From Ceratodon purpureus (Eukaryota; Streptophyta; Bryopsida; Pseudoditrichales; Ditrichaceae), in NCBI GenBank assembly GCA_014871385.1, contig CM026431.1:3946604-4010603 (forward strand): a stretch of DNA of 64,000 nt, given 5' to 3'. Numbering within the stretch: the stretch's first letter is position 1; the number at the start of each line of letters is the position of its first letter. The notes below the pieces were generated by a model that saw only the letters and a list, made by a program, of their open reading frames with translations, was not told the origin of the DNA and did not search any database. Of the stretch, positions 1-12,072 are shown one piece after another. The position numbers were made by a program, and so were the translations under genes.

Positions 1-2041
1 AGCACACTCTCTCATGCCGATGGGTGGGAACCTCCTCTGACCCAGTTACATCTCTGGTGGGATTATCATTCTCCTCCACTTCATGACCATCAAGTTCCTT
101 GACAACAGCGTTCTGCATACTAGTGCTAAGTAGCTTGTCAGGATTTTCAATGTCCGCTTGTGGATAAAAGTCATGCTCGAAGTACTTGTGACGCTGATCT
201 ATGGAACCATTTGACACTGCAGCTCCTGAGATTGGGGCTTCAGCTCCACCTTCGTGGCGCTGTACATTCTCCGAAGGATATTTAGCAGTCTCTAACCCGT
301 CGATGGTAAATCGGATGGATTCTAGGTAAGGCTCATTTAGTTTGCTAGCAGCAAGCTGGTTGACGACACTAACTCCAGGGTCAACAACGTCGTGTAATGT
401 CTCTAATGGCCCGTCAGAAGAAATCGGGGTTTTCCCACCGACTGGCGTACACCGCAGTACCACATCATCTACGTCACCTCTGGTTGGATCGTTATTAGAC
501 TTGGTTTTACCAGGAGTACGATGAAAGTCACTGCTCTGCATGGAAGGCTCAGTCACAAATCCTAAATCAGCGGCGGACTTCGCTGTGGATTTACCTATGC
601 TTGCAAGATCATGCTTAAGATGTGTGAACTTGCTTGAAGTTCGAAAGTTTGAGCCAGCCGGAACAAAACTTCCATTGCTTGCAGGTACTTGAGCTTGATG
701 AAGGGCCGGACACACAATTCCGCCCAAGTTTTTCTCACCCTCGTCTACTTCCTGCCTCAGCGAGAGCCGCCTGCTTTGCAGTGACTCAGAGAATGTCAGT
801 GAAAAAAACGAAAATTGTATGATACAATTCATTGCTAAAAAGATCAAGGTGTGTATTGACGAGAACGGATGCTATGTAATTCATACAACGTAGACACACG
901 CTTTTGCCTCTCAGAAGCAATAGAGGCATTCAGCTTGCCGAATCAACTATGCGCTTCTACACAAAAAAATTCTCTATGATACATGCCATTCGAGCGAGTA
1001 TATTATGATAGGTGCAAAATGAACAGAACCGAAGTTACTGACCAGGGAATGAATGGCAGGGAATTATGACAGACATGCGTTTCACCGGCGACTCAGAATC
1101 TGAAAACGGGCAGGAGCGCTTTGCGCCGACAGCCTTCCTACCCGACCGAACAGCTTCCTGATGCATTCTAGCGCCCTGCTGCAAAGAGACACTGTGAACG
1201 TTTGTTTTGCATTGCATCTGACTTCCATTACAACACTTTGAGAATTTACATAGCGGTAACATCCATATTGCCATAGCGAGTCAGAAGCATCTAATACAGC
1301 ATCCCCACCATCATAGCAAAGAATAAGCACAATCCCTACAAAAGAAAGCTTAGCAGCTCTTACAGTGTCTTGCATGTAAGGTAAGAATGTCAAAGGGTGT
1401 CCTTCTTCGGCAGATGCAAATATTTCAGGAACTGGAGATCCCTTAAGCCCGAGTCGTGCAAAAATCTCCCGGATGGCCAAACCGTGAGATTCCGAGCCTC
1501 CATCTTGCTCATCCTCACCCTTCCTTTTACTGACTGAGCTCAAGTGCATGAAATGCGCATGCTTGGCTAAAATGTATGGTCTTCTTCCAACCCGAGCAAT
1601 CTGGGCTCGCCGAACCATTGCAGAGGGAAGTGCTGAAGCTGGAGGGATACCAAGAACTTCGCGGTATTTCTCATCTTCACGAACGTATAAACATCAGTCA
1701 GATGTGATACAGAAAAGAACTAAACAGGGGCTTCAAAAAGTAAAGCAGAATTGCAACCATCGACATGCATATTCTTGAGAAGCAAACGTGCTTTCCTTTC
1801 AAGCGACTAAATGCCGTCGTTTGAACTACCGAAACCAAGCACACAGCTCTATTTCAAGGCAAAGATGACACCAGCAAATAAGTGAAGCCAGTTCACCTAA
1901 TGGATTGACAACTCCACAGCTACGACAGGTCTTGAATAGAGGGTCATCCACTTGAGGCAGAGGTAAAGGACTTGCGCAAACCAGACAAGGAGTGATGGGT
2001 AGCCCACACGCTTGGCAGCCTAATGCCTCCGCTGCCGTCAT
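1..2041 (-). CDS. Zinc-ribbon protein of unknown function, 3' end cut by window edge
   Basis: Three exons join in phase: 2041-1897, 1674-1364 and 784 to the left edge. The first exon starts at ATG and encodes a Cys-rich segment with CxxC pairs (CQACG, CLVC, CRSCG), which looks like a double zinc ribbon. Its donor (TAG/GTGAAC, phase 1) joins the acceptor at 1675, giving a helical stretch that begins DEKYREVLGIPP. The second exon ends at ACT/GTAAGA (phase 0). The third opens after CTCTGAG and stays open for about 260 codons without a stop; it is hydrophilic, Ser/Asp rich and probably disordered. An in-frame stop lies seven codons upstream of the ATG, so this is the start unless an acceptor lies just downstream. 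I do not recognise the family. The exon joins are inferred from phase; the open frames are seen directly. Confidence 0.5.
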
Positions 2042-4667
2042 AATGCTGCATCTATCTCTTCACCATGCTCACTACGAACTTTCCCGAAATATATGCGCTC
2101 CATTCGCCAACGTAACTGATCCTCCTCAAGAATAATAACCGCCTCCCGTATCATGCCATCGCGAGCTTCTGAGGATTCTTACACAAAAAAGATGTAAGCC
2201 AACAGCACCTTCTTATCAATGAAGAATACCAAGCTCATGAGGATTTCTCCAGAGTATGCCTCCCAAAAAATACTTCAACTCCCATCAACACCCTCTGTTC
2301 CGAACAATAACCTCGACATGTTGGAAGCTCTAGAAACGCACATTGGTCTACAAACCTAGAACTAGACTTCAATCCCCGCGTTCTTTGACAGCCGAGAGGT
2401 GAAAACAGAGTACATTGAAGTACGAAACCAAGCTCCAGAAGATGAACGCAAAGGAAAGAAAGTACTACACAACGCCCGTCGAAACTTGCCAGCTTCCCAA
2501 GTCAAATCATAACATCAACTCCGCCCCATTCCAGGCCCAAACCTGTTGCTCCACATCCACAACGCGCCGGTCAACAACCACGGCCTCCGCTTCCTACCCA
2601 CTATTCTCAAAAACGAAACAAAACACAAGGAAAAGCCTCCAGCATGCTACTCTAAATTGCAACACAAAAACTCAACACATGTCCTAACTCAGCAAGGAAA
2701 CAACCAAAACCGCAACTCAACTTCCTGAAAACGCAACCCCAGTCGACATTGCAGCAAACAAACGGCGATGATGAACAGAAACAAACCACATCCCACCAAC
2801 ATTCTCAACCACCAAGCCTAACAAACACTGCTTCGTATGACGCGATCAAAGAGACTCGGAACCGCGAAAGAAAGTGGGTACCTGAGATTTTGGCGACGGT
2901 TCGACAGAACGAATGCTTGCAACCACGCCCCAAATGGTTTACAAATGAAAGTGCATGGTTTGAACTTTGTGCATCAAAGACCCGGCATCACCTTGGCCGG
3001 AAGCTTTCCGGAGAAGCCACTCCGTCCGGATGACGTGGGAATAGATCTGAACTGACGTTAAGTGGGCCGATGGCTGTCACGATTCTGGCGTGCTCTTCGG
3101 GGTTCCGGCTTTGGGTTTGATTCTGCAATCTGCTGGATGAGTCGTTTCTGGTCTTATGCATGCATCATCTCGCAACGCTAGGATGTCTGCTCATGTGAAC
3201 ATCTCCACCTCGACCCACTAGTCATGTCCCCGACTTTGGAAGAGAATTCTCAGCATGGGCATTCGCACATCATCATCTGGAAATCGCTAGAGCTCGTCGC
3301 TGTGGAGTTCGTAGAGCAGCTGGGAGGTTCTGGAAGTGGTTGAGCTACGGGGGTAGTTTGGAGACGCTGCGATGAGCTTGGAGTGCAACTTTGGGGGAAG
3401 GTGGGGATGAAAGAGGCGATGTATAGGGCAGTGTTGTTGAATGAACTGGTAGTTTAGAATTCGAGTCGTCGTGTGATGTCGCTTGTGGATTGCGCCGTGG
3501 CCACTGCAAGCCATGCTTTAGCTGTGAGGGTTTGGAGCTTCTTCACTACTTTTTTTGAGTTCACCGGCTAGGGAATGTGGTTATGATGGTGTACATGTTG
3601 TTCTTTAGTGAAGTGAATCGTCGGTTGCTTTCTGAACGGTCTCTGGAGGATTTTAGAATTTGGAGTGTTGTTGTGGAGCCTCTTGCATGTGGCCTCGAGA
3701 GTTCAATGTTGGCAACATTTGTTTAGGAAGTGTAGCGGGTTGTTTCATGGAAGGTTTTTATTGGCAATGTGGTCGTTGATTCTTCAGTTAGAATAATCTT
3801 CTGTGGGTTTAGTGATAGTTCAAGGCAGTTTATCGGATTTTGTTGCCGACAGGTGAGTTTTAATTGCGAAGTAAGGAGTATTTGAAATCTACAGCTTGTG
3901 CTGCTTGAGATTCAGGATTGAGGAAATTAAGTAGGGAGTTATGGGATTATGTGATCTATTGTAATAGTGAGTTTGAAGGTTGTAGGGGTATTTTCTGAAG
4001 CTTGGAGGGTTGAAGCAATTGCTGACATATTTTTACTTAGGGCGTGATCTTAACCCTACCGTGTGGCTGTCGTCTCCTTTCACAGTTTCAAGGGCCGTAT
4101 TGTGGAGAATTCTACTCCAGAGATGCTGGAGTTGGGCAGCAGTTTAGGAGGAAAAGTTAGGGTCTGATTTGCCCATGACAGCAACTGAGTACCAACATTC
4201 TCCAGGTGAGATGCAGATATTGCAGGCATGTGGGAATGAAACGCCTTTACAAGCGAGGGTGATAGTTTTTATGTCCTTCGTGATAGGCCATCTAATGCAG
4301 CCACTCCGCATTGTGTGCGGTTGCTCCAAAAGCATCATCGTGGCTCGTCTTAATAATCCCACCGTTTGCTTGCCTTCCGCCATAGCCTGCTTCCTTGCTG
4401 CGATTTAATTCGCTGTCTTCACTCCAACATCTCTTGATCGCCGTGTGCACACCGGCCTCTTCATGATCATCATCGATTTTATGGAACCTTAATATGTTCT
4501 TATACGACTATTGCAGGAGCCTGCGTTACCACGAAGTCTAAAGTATGATCTGAAGCGTCGGAGAAGGTACGATTCAGGTCTCATCAGAACGAGGAACTGA
4601 TGTTGATCCGATGTTACTTAACATGAAGTACAGCTCATTGAATCATGGTCAGAAAGGATGCGGTTGA
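2042..4667. other. Intergenic stretch, no supported gene
   Basis: I see no convincing reading frame on either strand. The short ORFs at 2415-3055, 3287-3514 and 4144-4408 have no protein-like composition I recognise, and some overlap on opposite strands. The stretch presumably holds the promoter and 5' leader of the gene to its left and the 3' UTR of the gene to its right, both on the minus strand. Confidence 0.4.
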
Positions 4668-7023
4668 TTATTTCATACTCTCAAAAGTCTGCACAAGTTG
4701 GCGGACTCGTCCACTGTCACGTGATATGTCAGGTAAGTTTTCTGTTACTCTCGCAAACGCTGTTTTTGGCAGCCAATCTCGAGCTTCGTTTCTGTCAATA
4801 GTTGTCTTCGTAATTGGCATCTCTTCACGTGACGGATGGTCCTTCAATCCCAATTGCAAAGCCTTGGCAGTGTATGCAATCTTTTCCAGTTTATGTCGAG
4901 CTAGCTCTAGTTCCTTTGAACTGAAGACGTCACTTGCCGCCTGTTGATGTTCTTTCATAATACTAGTTGGCTGTTCATCTCCTACTAATTTTATTGCAGT
5001 TTCATCGGTTATGTGATCATTCCCTTGCTGAATACATTCCCTTGCAGGTAATGACACCTTGGAATCCATGTTCATATCAATCTCTGACACTTGATGTCTA
5101 TCCAAGAAAGGTTTATCTTGTCTCTCCCTGCTGTCAACTGCCTCATCATAGATACTAAAGCAGTTTCTGTTTAGTCCTTTGAGACGGCACATCCTGGTAT
5201 ACTGTGAGGCATAAGTCTCTCGGCACTTGTTGTCAGAATCTTTGGATAATTCACGCTTTTGTCTATTGTTGCTGTACTCTTGCGCAGGAGCTGTGCAATG
5301 AGCAGATACATTCTTTTCTCTCCGGGGAGAGGTTACCATTTCCACTGAAGATATAGAAGTTACCCCATTGCCAGCTAAATCCTGACTTCGCAACTTATCT
5401 GTCAGCGCCATGTTCGAAGAACATCTACATGTTGGAGATACCGAATCAAATTCGTTCAGTAAGTCTGAAACCGGTAAGCATTTCTTCTCAAGGTCCAAAT
5501 CCGGCAACGGTGTTCCCCATTTCACCTCCATCTCTATGGACTTATTCGTAACACTCATCTGATCGACATTACATTCCAAAGATCCACCTTCACGAACGCA
5601 TTGCTCTTCTCTGATCAACTGCGTCTCCAGCTTCGATTCGGCTGACTTTTTTTTGTATGACTGTCCTCCAGCGATAAAATTCTGCTTCTGGTTGTGCATT
5701 GAGAGAATATTGTGTTGCTTTTGGGACAATATCGGTGCTACATTTGCGCCGGGCACAGCGAGTTGTTTCAACTCGCTAGGTTCAACATTCTCGCCTTTGC
5801 GTCTCTTAAGAGCAGAGATTGCCACTCTTGTTGGCTTCTCGACGACGTCCTTGTCCAGCATATGCAAATAAAATTTATCAAGTGGTTTCCAGAAGTCAGA
5901 AGAGATTGACCTGCCGGCTCCTTCTGCAGCAAAGGAAAACCTCTGCCTTAAAATACAACTAAATAGGAGCTCCAACTAACACTTGCATTGTTTACCAGAT
6001 TCATGAATTAATAATGAGAACAACACTGAGTCATCTTAGCATAATTGCGAGAAGTCCCATGAATTTTTTTCTTGCATGTTTGTCATATGATTAGAAGTGC
6101 TAGTAAGGTGATACAGGTTGTGAGAACTTACCTCTTTTTGACTCGCATTTTCCCTGCCTACTGCAATCCTTACTTTCTCTTGCTTTTGGAACAATTTGTT
6201 GTCGAGGTCCAACTTTCACTTCGGCCGACTTCGTCCTTCGCTTTCGAAGCCATGCTGCTCGACTGTATTTTCCGTGCCTCGGACAGGTGGGATCAATACT
6301 GACCATATCATATTCCTCCACAACCTCAGGAAGCGTGCTCAGAGACTGATGGAGTTGATGACGTGAGGCTGGGATAGGCTCAATGAACGAAACCGCCTTC
6401 AAGTAAGCGAAACATGAAAACCCTTTTTATTCAAGAGCACCGACAGTGGGAACAAAATGTTCTCACATTAAAGATTAGCAGAGACAGAAGTTATAAACAA
6501 GAGTTCACTACGAATGTCGAAGTTAAATTCAGGGAAGCTGCTTTAATTTTACAGCTCTTATCCCAGTCCCAAATTTATAGAAATTTATAGAATCCTTAGA
6601 TTTATAGAAATTTATTACACAGTATCACACAATGCAAAACCATCGGCATATATCAGTTGAGGATAACTACTTAGGGGATAAACCAACCCTTGCCTGTGGA
6701 GTGAACGCGCTCTCAGAATAGCAATCTTCTGCACTGATGCGCCATTGCTCGCTGGCAGAAGCGAGACCTTTGAATATTAAATTTTTGCCATTCGGCAGCA
6801 TCTGTACTCTCGGGAGGAGAGAGACCGGAAACTCGTCAGCTGCTGCGCTGCAATTCGGGCAGGACTTCAGTTGGTTGAGCAGTGTTCGGACGTATTCTCT
6901 CGAGGAGGCATAACGAGGGAGGGAAACTGTAAAAGGATAAACCTTCGTATGATCCATCTTTTTCACAGGATAGATGCTCCTGTCCTCAGGATAGTTCGGC
7001 AATCCACAACGAGCAAACTTCAT
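4668..7023 (-). CDS. Uncharacterised plant protein, about 618 aa, with C-terminal RVRQLVQTFE motif
   Basis: The model has three exons: 7023-6688, 6396-6132 and 5923-4668, total 1,857 nt. The join 6132/5923 is strong: donor AGAG/GTAAGT in phase 1 meets GCTGCAG/AAG and restores an open frame of 419 codons. The first join (AGG/GTTGGT to TTGAAG/GCG, phase 0) is less certain, and the first Met (MKFARCGLPN) could be replaced by an upstream exon. The protein is charged and mostly low in predicted structure, with a basic patch (WLRKRR) near residue 145. It ends SGRVRQLVQTFESMK. A short GxVRxLVxxFE signature is common at the C-terminus of plant calmodulin-binding-domain type proteins, but assigning that function here would be guesswork. 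I do not recognise the gene. Confidence 0.5.
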
Positions 7024-7585
7024 AGCTGCTCCTGGCCGTTGCTCACAAAAATTGAGTCTCAGACATGCTTTAGAGAAGTTCCATGGCCACCTCTCCCCAA
7101 TCACAAGTAGAACTGAGCAAAGAGCTCCTCAAGAACCTTTTCACGCCTCTCAGAACATCATGTCCTAAAATTCTGATTCAATTGCTCAAGCAGTTCCAGA
7201 GTGCTCTAATTAGCAAGATAGCCACGCATCAAATATGTGTACACAAAAATCGTCACCACAATCGAAATTCATGCTTCACTGTGGAAGAAAAGGGTTCACT
7301 AGGGAAGAAAAAAATACCTTCTGCGTTCAAGCATCGCTTCACTGCTTGAGCAGGCAGGAAGAGATGGATAACTCTTGAAAATCAACACAGAAAAGTATGG
7401 GTTAGAAGAGACTTCTTCTGTGATCTGTAAGTGCACCCTGTTAACCTTGCCATTAACCATGATGCTTACAGTCTTCACCAGCCACATCAAAGCGGAACAC
7501 ACAAGACTGGGTCCCTATATGCAGAGACTAGTCATCTGAATCCAACGATGAGTTCGACACCAAGCTCAACCGCTAGCGAAACAGC

Positions 7586-7756
7586 TCACTGAGATGTGAT
7601 CGACGATCCAGCAGGTCTTCCGAAACGGGACACAGAGCGCAATTGGACCCAGTACTTGAGCAAGGCGTAGCAGTCGTATTCCTCACAGTAGATGGACGTC
7701 GCTGGGATCAGGAAGCGCAAGAGCTGGAGCAGCGTCAGTGTCGATCGCCATCGCCA
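7586..7756 (-). pseudogene. Fragment resembling the N-terminus of a DnaJ (DNAJC25/DnaJ-50 type) protein
   Basis: An open minus-strand frame encodes a hydrophobic leader (TLLQLLRFLIP) followed by SIYCEEYDCYALL. The signal peptide plus YCE-DDCY-LLGV start of the J domain is typical of ER membrane DnaJ proteins of the DNAJC25/plant DnaJ-50 type. After ALL the similarity stops, with no HPD motif, and the frame ends at a stop at 7586. The nearest ATG (7757) is in another frame and reaches a stop after 24 codons. I read it as a relic of a duplicated first exon or a frameshifted, truncated gene. A first exon with an unseen intron is possible, since GT occurs just after ALL, but no J-domain continuation was found in the next kilobase. 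Confidence 0.35.
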
Positions 7757-8580
7757 TCTCGATCGAGTTTCAGACTCGACTTGGCAATGGTGTTCGTTTA
7801 AGGATAGTAGAGCTGTTATCTATATTGGCTTTAGATGATGTTATTTTCATGTACGCATTTCGTAGATAAAGTTCGTTTTGGGCGTAGTATTGAGGGTTTA
7901 TAGTATTGTGAACTGTACTTACTTGTGGCCAGTTATGGTTATGGTTACTTGTGGTCCACTTTTGAATATAGACATCCTTCAACCAACATTCATCTACGAG
8001 CTATTATGACAAACAAAAATTTTACCCATCATAGTGATAATTCATTCAAAAAACTCGCTTTCCATTTTTAAATTATAAATTGGCTCCAAAAGGCTCTATA
8101 AACTTATAAAGGTGAATCAATATATTTGTTTAGATTTTGCTTATAATATTACTTTTATGGTATGAATTTTACATGTGGATTTTGAAATTGGTCATGGGTG
8201 AATGTTTGTTTAGAATTCATATTGATTATGCTAATTAGATTATTGTTGTCGTTTTACTTTAATGAAAATCTATACCTTATTACATCTAATAAGTTGCAAA
8301 GTGTCCATTAAAATAATTTGTTTATCTCCATTAGTCAATTGTAATGTTTTATATTGTATTATAAAATTACAAAAATAAAAATTAATGATGTATTGAATTT
8401 AGATAATATACTTCAAAATTGACACTGAAAAATAAGTTAAATTATAAATTAAAATTAAAATAATATATTTGATAAAATGATGTTAAACAACTACAATAAT
8501 TTGAATAAGTGTTAAATAAATAATAAAAATATTTATTGAAATCATAGATTTTTTTTCAACAATGAATTGATATAATTTAT
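7757..8580. other. AT-rich spacer
   Basis: This stretch becomes very A+T rich after about 7,980, with no sustained reading frame. It lies downstream of the glycine-rich protein gene, whose stop is at 8581-8583, so the first part of the AT-rich sequence likely includes that gene's 3' UTR and poly(A) region. Confidence 0.4.
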
Positions 8581-10980
8581 TTAATGTCCGCCACCACCAC
8601 CGCCACCACCACCACTTCCAACACCTGGACAAAATCCTATACAAATTCCACTACCGCCACCACCTCCACCTCCGCCTCCTCCCCCTCTATTTCTTCTACC
8701 TCCTCCGCCTCCACCACCACCTCCTCCTCCACCACCACCTCCACCTCCTCCACCTCCTCCACCTCCTCCACCTCCTCCACCACCACCACCACCTCCACCG
8801 CCTCCACCGCCTCCACCGCCACCACCTGACGGAGGATTATTAGATCCTCCGGGACCTTGAGGACCACCACCCCAAGGCACACCTGGCCCCTGAGGACCTC
8901 CACCCCAAGGTCCACCTGGCCCTTGAGGTCCTCCACCCCAAGGCCCACCCGGCCCTTGAGGACCTCCTCCCCATGGTCCCCCTCCGTATGGTCCTCCTCC
9001 ATAAGGACCACCACCATATGGACGTCCATCTCTTGGACCATTCTCCCATCGACCATTTGATTTATTTCTATACTCTCTTGGATGATCATCATCTCGATTA
9101 CGAGGATGACTATCATTGGATCTACTTGCCTCATCCTTACTCTTGCGATTGTCATCTTTTGTTTGTCCCGAAACTCTTTTCCATCCCTTATCCTCATACC
9201 CCCATGGGGTTCCATCTTGTGTCTTCCAATTGACATTATGACCATATAGGTCGTCATGATCATCTGTAAATTTCAAATTGAAACAACACAATTCAATGTG
9301 GATTGCACTTCTTTATATCAATTGAGATTTCTTCAAACATTTTAGATATATAATTTTATGTAATAAAGAGTGACTGTGCTACAGTGAAAGAATAAATCCT
9401 TCACTATTATTGTGATCCATTATATTTGCATCTTTACAACATACTATGATTTTTACATATAATGAAAATTGCATCTTTACAACAACATTACCACAAAAAT
9501 TTCAAGCAGAACATCCAACTTGTTCTTGCGGACACAGAACCGGAAGAAATTATACAGAAAGTTTTGTAGATTTTCTATTCAGAGGATGTGATTGTAGACA
9601 AAAGTTGATGGACAAAGAGACAATCTTTACCATGATAGTAACTGGTTTCCAAAAACTTTGATGCTGATGATGTTGTTTGTGCATTAGAAGAGCTACTATC
9701 TTCTAAAGCTGCAGGTTGGTGGTTGTTATGGATCAAATCATAGACTACTGTTTTCTCCTTGTCTATGACTTGGGTTGTTTCTTTTCTTACATCTCCTCCA
9801 TCGCCACCTCCACCTCCACCTCCACCACCTCCTCCTATACAGTAGACATACATTGCTACAACTTAGTATGCAAAAAATATAGCAAGCTCATCAATGGTGG
9901 TTATTTAACAGAGTATGATTATGAACTTCTTGTAAGTTGTTGCTCAAGTCGGTTGAATCTTGAGGACAAGGAAGTGTAGCTTTATAAGGAGAGGAGGTTT
10001 CGCAATTTAACAGCGAAGAATTGTACCTCCACCACCGCCTCCATCCCCACCGTTTCCACCATCATCTCCACCACCTTCCCCACCTTCCCCACCTCCACCG
10101 CCACCTCGACCACCTCGGCCACCTCCACATCCACCTCCGTTGCCTCCATTGCCTCCCGAATATCGCCCTCCTGGTTGACCATCACCACCCCGGCCTGGAC
10201 ATGGCTTGTGATTTCCCCGGGGTTTGTTAGTCAAGGCCGTCACCTGTAAACAGAGCAACCCAGAGTCTGTTGTGTAAGAGTTGAAGTTAGACACACTTAC
10301 TGATATACCAAAGCTTAAGTGTTCACCAAAAACAATGAACTACAAGCACGGTACCGAAGGTGAGATCACTCTCTAGATACATCAGGGCTTCGCTTATTTG
10401 TGGTAAATTGCAGTTGTAGACATGAGAATGTTGAATCTCACACATTCAACAACATTTCAAAGTTTCAAAGGCCAAAACAAATGTCCAAAACCAGATTTGC
10501 ACTCGCTAGTTAACCCCGTTCAATGGATTCCAATTCAACGAAGCACTTTCTAGAACAATTGTGACCATGATTCCGATCGCCAGACTGTTTCCCAGGATCA
10601 TTCCATCGCAAGAAAGATCCTTGAAATGGAAACAGACTTTTAATAACATGCTAGCTTTAAGTGCCATCATAGAGAATGCTCACATTCATGTGTTTGTGAA
10701 CTTCATAAACAATTTCTGTACTGACCTCTCCATAAAGGTTTTCGCCAGGGATGTCCTTCAGACGACGCTCTGCACTCATAGCAACTGTCTCGTCCACTTG
10801 TAACAGCTTCTCGTGCTCCGGCTCCAACAAGCTTCGTCTCTCATGTTTAGCTCCATCTTCACGACCACCAGGTCCGGTAGAGTCACTGAATAATGCTACT
10901 CTTCCAGCCCCTGCTTGTGATAGAAAGCCGCTTGTTGCCACTGTTAAAATGGCCAGAAACCAGCATAGAGATGTCGCCAT
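8581..10980 (-). CDS. Secreted glycine-rich protein, four exons, about 452 aa
   Basis: Four exons join in phase: 10980-10726, 10243-10027, 9834-9631 and 9263-8581 (1,359 nt). Exon 1 gives a signal peptide (MATSLCWFLAILTVATS, with a likely cleavage near the AGAG that follows) and an acidic/basic linker. Exons 2 and 3 carry GGN and GG repeats. Exon 4 starts with DDHDDLYGHNVNWKTQDG, continues with a charged Arg/Asp segment, then PYGGG and PWGGGPQGPGG repeats, then an almost uninterrupted glycine run of roughly fifty residues, ending GGGGH. Donors GAG/GTCAGT, GGAG/GTACAA and CATG/GTAAAG and acceptors TTTACAG, TGTATAG and TTTACAG all fit. Glycine-rich secreted proteins are generally cell-wall structural proteins; that role is inferred. 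The GGN tract (8,644-8,825) is repeat DNA and is likely to vary in length. Confidence 0.75.
8644..8825. repeat. CCN/CCACCT triplet-type repeat encoding polyglycine
   Basis: Nearly pure CC(A/T/G) triplets on the plus strand encode the long glycine run of the minus-strand gene. Imperfect triplet and hexamer periodicity (CCACCT, CCTCCA) makes slippage likely. Similar short tracts occur in exons 2 and 3 (10,027-10,150 and 9,791-9,834). Confidence 0.8.
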
Positions 10981-12072
10981 AGTTGATCCCTCATGAGGAT
11001 CTCTCACCAAAAAATGGACGATAGAATTAGAAGCTGCGTCTTCGCAACATGCAAACCTGCATTATATCCTTCTGAACCTTGCAAGGTGCAGATGGTTCTG
11101 CTGATATGGCTAAGAGACGGCCTTTAGGCACAAGCATGTAGGATACTAAATGCTGTTGAGTCTCCACCTCCCTGTAGTACTATGCACTCGGGTAGGTGCA
11201 GTACTTTAAGTGGCCCTTCATGCCAGGTTCTTGTGCGCCTACACTATTCGTCGCAACTCTATCAACTGCACGACTGATGACTATGTGGTATAATCCACCA
11301 AGCAACAATAATTATTCTAGGTGGCGTACTGCTATCCACTGAGTTTCTAGATAATGTCTATCTGTACAATTCAGGTTCTAAGCAGACATCATTTGTCATT
11401 CTTTCAGTCCCTATTTCTGATTTGCAGAAACTACCCCAACAGGAGAAACTGTAGCGGCTTCAAAACCGTTGATGACTAACATTTATTTATTCCAGATCAT
11501 CTTTGGATCGTATCATTAAAAAACGGGTTTGAGCTGCTTATTTTCTTCACGAATTTCACCTCGTCTTACACAATCCACAGATTCAGAGACGAAGATAAAC
11601 CAACATCTATGTTGAGACAGCCACATTCCTCATGACACAGTAGAGAATGTTCACGACGTTACAGATATAAACCAGATGCATAACAACAAATTGGTCGAGT
11701 TCTACTCCATCTTAGGCTTGTGTACAGTACAGAACAAATCTCAGCAGCTGTATGCATATACCACAAATCTCAACAGCTGTATGCATATACCACAAATCTC
11801 AACAGCTGTATGCATACACCACAATACATACACACAGCTGCTAAATGTGTTGAAGCATCCATCTCGGGTGTCAACTGTATTTCCAGTGTTGAAAGAACTA
11901 TGATACACAACTCAAATGTTCCAGAGTGAAAAACATCTCACAAACAGACGAACAAACTAAAATGTGTATGAATGACGTCGGCCAAAAGCCAACATAAATA
12001 GGAATCACTTGGTAAACTCTTTCCATATCCTAAAACTAAACTAACGCTAACCTGAGAGATCATTGCAAAGGC
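10981..12072. other. Spacer with a 29-bp tandem repeat
   Basis: No gene was found. Positions 11735-11822 hold three head-to-tail copies of a unit of about 29 bp with the core CAACAGCTGTATGCATA. The right part is probably the 3' UTR of the PORR gene. The left part contains the promoter of the glycine-rich protein gene. Confidence 0.5.

Noticed and set aside
8584-9263. Plus-strand Thr/Ser-rich and minus-strand Val/Glu-rich ORFs
   Set aside because: Shadow frames of the glycine repeat; only the glycine frame joins in phase with the upstream exons.
11735-11822. Possible CRISPR-like short repeats
   Set aside because: The 29-bp units are directly adjacent without spacers, in a plant genome: an ordinary tandem repeat.
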